A model generated the notes under the pieces. The model did not search any database, was not told the origin of the DNA, and saw only the letters and a list, made by a program, of their open reading frames with translations. From contig JAUYIO010000063.1 in NCBI GenBank assembly GCA_030688225.1, positions 1 through 15,327 of the forward strand: a stretch of 15,327 nt of DNA, written 5' to 3'. The position numbers and the translations under genes are program-made. The stretch is from Nanobdellota archaeon. GTDB lineage: Archaea > Nanobdellota > Nanobdellia > Pacearchaeales > GW2011-AR1. Shown here one piece after another: positions 12,792 to 15,327 of the stretch (the first letter of the stretch is position 1; every line of letters starts with the position of its first letter).

Positions 12792-13053
12792 TTTGAGAAA
12801 ATTTGTCTGCTCCAAAGTCGCAGTTATTAAAAAACAATTAGTAAAAAATATTTTGATTCAAAGCCTTCACACCAAACCCATCATCAGAGATTATCTATTA
12901 ATAAATTTTCTTAAACGAACATCTTAACTGAACTTATGTAAGTCATACCAATCATGCGAACTTGTGAGCAAATTTTAGGGGTGGTGGACGGGGCTGTGGC
13001 AGATCATGTAAATCTTCAAATAATTTTATAAACTTCTTCTTCTTTCCACAAAT
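12792..13053. other. Intergenic region mnmA-nitroreductase, no supported gene
   Basis: No convincing gene on either strand. A short frame running on from inside mnmA has no family features. The region holds a GC-rich patch (12978-13000, 18 of 23 bases G or C) related to the block inside mnmA, and the nitroreductase TATA box TTTATAAA at 13025-13032. At 262 nt it is the largest spacer in the window. Confidence 0.6.
12978..13000 (+). repeat. GC-rich patch related to the mnmA block
   Basis: GGGGTGGTGGACGGGGCTGT lies in an AT-rich spacer. TGGTGGACGGGGC (12982-12994) matches 12 of 13 bases with TGGTGGGCGGGGC at 12668-12680 in the same orientation. Confidence 0.5.
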
Positions 13054-13608
13054 ATGGAATTAACCCGTGCAATTAAAACGCGAAGAAGTGCAAAAAGATT
13101 CAGCAATAAAAAACCAAATTGGAGAGACATAATAGAATGCATAGATTCTGCAAGATATGCTCCTATGGCAGGGAATAATTATTCTTTAAAATTCATTCTT
13201 GTTAATGACGAAAAAAAGATACGGGAAATCGCAGATGCTTCAGAACAGGATTTTGTCTCAAGAGCTCAATTTATAGTTGTCGCGTTCTCAACCCAATCAA
13301 GAACAACAAATTCTTATGGAGAAAGAGGAAAAGTTTATCTAAGACAACAAGCAGGAGCTGCAATACAAAATTTTCTTTTAAAAATAAATGAAAAAAAATT
13401 ATCAACATGCTGGATAGGACATTTCAATGAAGACAAAATTAAACACATTTTAAAAATTCCAGAAGAAATGCAAATAGAGGCATTATTCCCTATAGGATTT
13501 GAATCATCAAAACAAAAGATGTCAAGAAAAATTGATTTAGATAGGATTTTATATTTTGAAGAATACGGACAAAAAAGAATGAGAAAAGAAAATAAAGTTA
13601 ATGTTTAA
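13054..13608 (+). CDS. Nitroreductase-family FMN protein
   Basis: FMN-dependent oxidoreductase family using NAD(P)H; natural substrates vary and cannot be named. The 184-residue protein has the N-terminal flavin-phosphate motif RRSAKRF (10-16), SARYAPMAGNNYSLKFIL (about 33-50), the dimer-core helix QQAGAAIQNFLL (about 98-109), and LSTCWIGHF with an aromatic/small-residue flavin contact (about 116-124). PIGFES near residue 150 is the family's C-terminal strand. Size is normal for a single-domain member. TTTATAAA (13025-13032) is 25.5 nt from the ATG. Its stop codon overlaps that of the convergent HTH gene within TTAA. Confidence 0.9.
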   Translation: MELTRAIKTRRSAKRFSNKKPNWRDIIECIDSARYAPMAGNNYSLKFILVNDEKKIREIADASEQDFVSRAQFIVVAFSTQSRTTNSYGERGKVYLRQQAGAAIQNFLLKINEKKLSTCWIGHFNEDKIKHILKIPEEMQIEALFPIGFESSKQKMSRKIDLDRILYFEEYGQKRMRKENKVNV

Positions 13609-13835
13609 TTATAATAACCTGCCTTTCTTTTTCTCCTAATAAGATAAACAAGTTCTTGAACATATTCTTCTAAACGTTCTCTTTTCTGAGAATCAAGAAT
13701 ATCTCTCGCGCCTCTTTCAAACATACTCAAATGAGTAATAGAAATATGTGTTTTAACAGCCACATCATCAAGAGTTTTACATGCAAGTTTTCTTACTTTT
13801 CTCAAATCAGTAATCTCCCATTTCTTAGATGACAT
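13605..13835 (-). CDS. Small HTH (XRE-like) protein, 76 aa
   Basis: Probable DNA-binding regulator. Residues 21-42 (TLDDVAVKTHISITHLSMFERG) read as a helix-turn-helix of the Cro/C1 type, with a basic C-terminal tail (RRKRK). It is paralogous to the 92-residue protein encoded upstream: 9 of 22 positions are identical in the HTH, and KRERLEEYVQEL aligns with KRENLQDYIRGL. TTTTTATA (13857-13864) is centred 25.5 nt upstream, within an 18-bp stretch identical to the promoter of that paralog. Autoregulation or cross-regulation through this site is an attractive inference. Targets are unknown. Confidence 0.75.
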   Translation of the reverse strand: MSSKKWEITDLRKVRKLACKTLDDVAVKTHISITHLSMFERGARDILDSQKRERLEEYVQELVYLIRRKRKAGYYN

Positions 13836-13856
13836 AAAAAAAACAAAATAAAACTC

Positions 13857-13874
13857 TATAAAAAGATTTATGTG
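13857..13874 (-). promoter_or_regulatory. Promoter of 76-aa HTH gene, shared 18-bp element
   Basis: On the minus strand CACATAAATCTTTTTATA covers the TFB-recognition and TATA positions. It is identical base for base to 14188-14205 upstream of the other HTH gene. Confidence 0.7.
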
Positions 13875-13887
13875 ATAAAATTAGATA

Positions 13888-14166
13888 TCAAGGCAAACGA
13901 CTCAATAACTTCCCATCTTCCAGATTCAACTTTCTTATTTCTCTACGAATTTTTTCTCCTTTCTCTAACCCTCTAATATAATCCTGAAGATTTTCTCTCT
14001 TTGTTGCATTCTTAATATGCAAGACTTTTCCTGTTTCAAGATTATGTAAAAACCCAATAGATAATCCAGTTGCTAATCTAACTTCTTCAAGAGTGAGATA
14101 ATTCTCTTCTCTCAACCCTCTAAGTTTTCTATACAACCCTCTCTCTGAACAATATTTTTCATTCAT
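13888..14166 (-). CDS. Small HTH (XRE-like) protein, 92 aa
   Basis: Probable DNA-binding regulator. The HTH is at about residues 25-46 (TLEEVRLATGLSIGFLHNLETG), followed by a helical, basic C-terminus (KIRREIRKL). The frame could be extended to 14250, but that part runs through the ftsZ terminator and the promoter, so ATG 14166 is chosen: TTTTTATA (14188-14195) is centred 25.5 nt upstream. It is a paralog of the 76-residue HTH gene downstream on the same strand, with the same 18-bp promoter core. It is separated from ftsZ by a strong terminator, so it is not simply co-transcribed with it. Targets are unknown. Confidence 0.75.
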   Translation of the reverse strand: MNEKYCSERGLYRKLRGLREENYLTLEEVRLATGLSIGFLHNLETGKVLHIKNATKRENLQDYIRGLEKGEKIRREIRKLNLEDGKLLSRLP

Positions 14167-14187
14167 TAAAGAACAAAAAAACTTCAA

Positions 14188-14205
14188 TATAAAAAGATTT
14201 ATGTG
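14188..14205 (-). promoter_or_regulatory. Promoter of 92-aa HTH gene, shared 18-bp element
   Basis: Minus-strand CACATAAATCTTTTTATA, identical to 13857-13874. It includes the TATA box at the usual distance from ATG 14166, and the similarity continues more weakly in the T-rich stretch before the start codon. Confidence 0.7.
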
Positions 14206-14207
14206 TT

Positions 14208-14244
14208 GAAAAATAAAAGAAAAAATCCTCGGTTGCCCGAGGAT
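14208..14244 (-). terminator. Hairpin and U-tract terminator of ftsZ
   Basis: ATCCTCGG (14225-14232) pairs with CCGAGGAT (14237-14244) around a TTGC loop, an 8-bp perfect stem. On the minus strand it is followed by a long T-rich run (TTTTTTCTTTTATTTTT). It begins 9 nt after the ftsZ stop codon. The layout is that of a bacterial-style intrinsic terminator; archaeal RNA polymerase terminates mainly on the U-tract. Confidence 0.85.
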
Positions 14245-14253
14245 ATTCAAAAA

Positions 14254-15327
14254 TTAATAAACTTCAATACCTACGTCTGAAACTTCCTTGGATACAGGCA
14301 TAGCTCTTTCTTCTATAGCTCTGCCAAGAACATATGGAGATTTAACTCCAGTCATTATTGTAATCACCCTAACTTTTCCAACAAAGTCTTTACTGATTCT
14401 TGCTCCAATAATAACTTGTGCTTCTGAACTGAGATTTTCAGAAACAGTTCTTCCAATTACATCAAACTCTTCAAGCTTCAAGTCAGGTCCGCAAGTAACA
14501 TGTATTAAAGCACCAGTAGCACCTTGGTAATCCACATCAAGTAGAGGATGAGTAAGGGCTTGTCTTACAGCTTCGTTAACACGATCTGTGGAATCATTTT
14601 CACCAATACCAATAACAGCAACGCCACCATTCTTCATAATTGTGGAAACATCTGCATAATCCAAATTAATCAAACTTGGAAGAGTGATAGTCTCAACAAT
14701 TCCTTTAATCATAGTGCTCACTAATTCATTAGCAACAGCAAAAGCCTGTTCAATAGGTAATTGTCCTGCAATATCAACAAGTCGGTTATTATCAAGAACA
14801 ACAGTAGTATCTGTAACTTCTCTAAGTTCCTGCAAACCAAATTCAGCCTTGTCAATTCTTGCTTTTTCTGATTCAAAAGGCATTGTAACAACACCGATAA
14901 CTACAGCTCCTGTTTCCTTAGCCAATTGAGCAACTACAGGAGCAGCGCCTGTTCCAGTTCCGCCACCCAAACCAGTAACAATGAAAACCATATCTGAATT
15001 TGAAACAGCTTTCTTAATTTCAGCAATTGCTTCTTTTGCAGCTTCTCTACCTCTTTGAGGCATTCCACCACAACCTAAACCACGAGTCAATTCCTTACCA
15101 ATAAGAATCTTGTCATCAGATTTTGTAACGCTTAAATGTAAAGCATCTGTATTCATTGCAAAGATTGTAGCCCCATTAATCCCTTTGTTGAAAAGCCATG
15201 TGATTGCATTGCAACCCATTCCACCAACACCAACAACTTTGATGTTTGCTTTTCCAGCTCTCAACTCATCAAAATTAATGCTGTGAGTTTCTGTATTTTG
15301 TATTGCCTCTTTTGCAAAATCTAATAC
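14254..15327 (-). CDS. ftsZ: Cell division protein FtsZ, partial (N-terminus beyond window)
   Basis: Tubulin-like GTPase that polymerises into the division ring. 357 codons are visible and the frame is open to the window edge, so about 20-40 N-terminal residues are probably missing. The visible upstream residues (AKEAIQNTETHSINFDEL) fit the N-terminal helix of archaeal FtsZ, so the apparent start near 15264 is only an internal TTG. The nucleotide-binding VVGVGGMGCNA segment, the tubulin signature GGGTGTG (14947-14967) and the catalytic T7 loop NLDYADV are all intact. The C-terminal domain ends with GRAIEERAMPVSKEVSDVGIEVY. There is little tail beyond the GTPase core, so no obvious FtsA/SepF-binding peptide of the usual kind is visible. 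Closest archaeal subtype is probably FtsZ1, from the T7 loop, but this is uncertain. Confidence 0.96.
   Translation of the reverse strand, partial: VLDFAKEAIQNTETHSINFDELRAGKANIKVVGVGGMGCNAITWLFNKGINGATIFAMNTDALHLSVTKSDDKILIGKELTRGLGCGGMPQRGREAAKEAIAEIKKAVSNSDMVFIVTGLGGGTGTGAAPVVAQLAKETGAVVIGVVTMPFESEKARIDKAEFGLQELREVTDTTVVLDNNRLVDIAGQLPIEQAFAVANELVSTMIKGIVETITLPSLINLDYADVSTIMKNGGVAVIGIGENDSTDRVNEAVRQALTHPLLDVDYQGATGALIHVTCGPDLKLEEFDVIGRTVSENLSSEAQVIIGARISKDFVGKVRVITIMTGVKSPYVLGRAIEERAMPVSKEVSDVGIEVY

Noticed and set aside
12850..12905. C/D box sRNA on the minus strand (TGATGATG)
   Set aside because: No D box CTGA at a suitable distance and no complementary guide could be identified.
12736..12927. 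63-codon open frame overlapping the end of mnmA and running into the spacer
   Set aside because: It starts inside mnmA in another frame, has no family features and no TATA-like element at the usual distance.
14167..14250. N-terminal extension of the 92-aa HTH protein
   Set aside because: It covers the ftsZ terminator hairpin and the HTH promoter; ATG 14166 fits the promoter spacing.
1..15327. CRISPR array, insertion sequence or prophage
   Set aside because: No regularly spaced repeats, transposase motifs, terminal inverted repeats or structural phage genes were seen; the single amidase is not enough to call a provirus.

Overview
The window comes from an AT-rich archaeal genome, most likely a small-genome DPANN lineage of the Woesearchaeota/Pacearchaeota/Nanoarchaeota type. 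This is inferred from gene content, not from any search. Archaeal markers are an ATP-dependent DNA ligase, ribosomal protein L15e, Sec61-beta, a single-subunit archaeal NAC, aIF1A, a Dim2-like KH protein, FtsZ, and two tRNA genes with introns at the canonical 37/38 position. Several proteins are short or split relative to their families: a MetRS core with a separate tRNA-binding protein, a VIT1-like transporter without its cytosolic domain, and a 50-residue Sec61-beta. The bacterial-looking MetRS and MnmA are also compatible with such a lineage.

Layout. 1-1175 (-): DNA ligase, running off the left edge. 1252-1665 (+): Nudix hydrolase. 1685-2974 (-): a peptidoglycan-amidase-like protein, a 71-residue unknown and L15e. 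3060-3175 (+): tRNA-Ile(GAT) with a 42-nt intron. 3351-3822 (+): Sec61-beta and NAC, a protein-export/nascent-chain operon. 3819-5896 (-): a zinc-ribbon/Hsp20-like protein and an MFS transporter. 6038-8344 (+): MetRS, its tRNA-binding partner, and a VIT1/CCC1-type transporter. 8348-9313 (-): two unknown proteins that look like distant paralogs. 9394-10213 (+): aIF1A and Dim2-like KH operon. 10215-10329 (-): tRNA-Asn(GTT), also with a 42-nt intron. 10393-11604 (-): M29 aminopeptidase, divergent from 11655-12791 (+): MnmA. 13054-13608 (+): nitroreductase. 13605-14166 (-): two small paralogous HTH proteins. 14254-15327 (-): FtsZ, running off the right edge and ending in a strong hairpin/U-tract terminator.

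The content is mostly information processing and proteostasis: translation initiation, tRNA charging, tRNA modification, ribosome biogenesis, nascent-chain handling, membrane insertion and peptide turnover. Cell division, DNA joining and transport are also present.

The most consistent signal not explained by the genes is promoter geometry. For 17 genes that begin a transcript, an AT-rich TATA-like octamer is centred 25.5 nt upstream of the start codon, which implies nearly universal leaderless mRNAs. This spacing was used to choose several start codons. The two tRNA genes have the same element about 2-3 nt further away, implying almost leaderless pre-tRNAs. The other notable signals are that the two tRNA introns are recognisably related to each other, that aminopeptidase and mnmA share one palindromic TATA box at exactly symmetric distances, that two HTH paralogs share an identical 18-bp promoter segment, and that a GC-rich block inside mnmA is echoed downstream. 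No CRISPR array, insertion sequence or complete novel multi-gene defence system was found.
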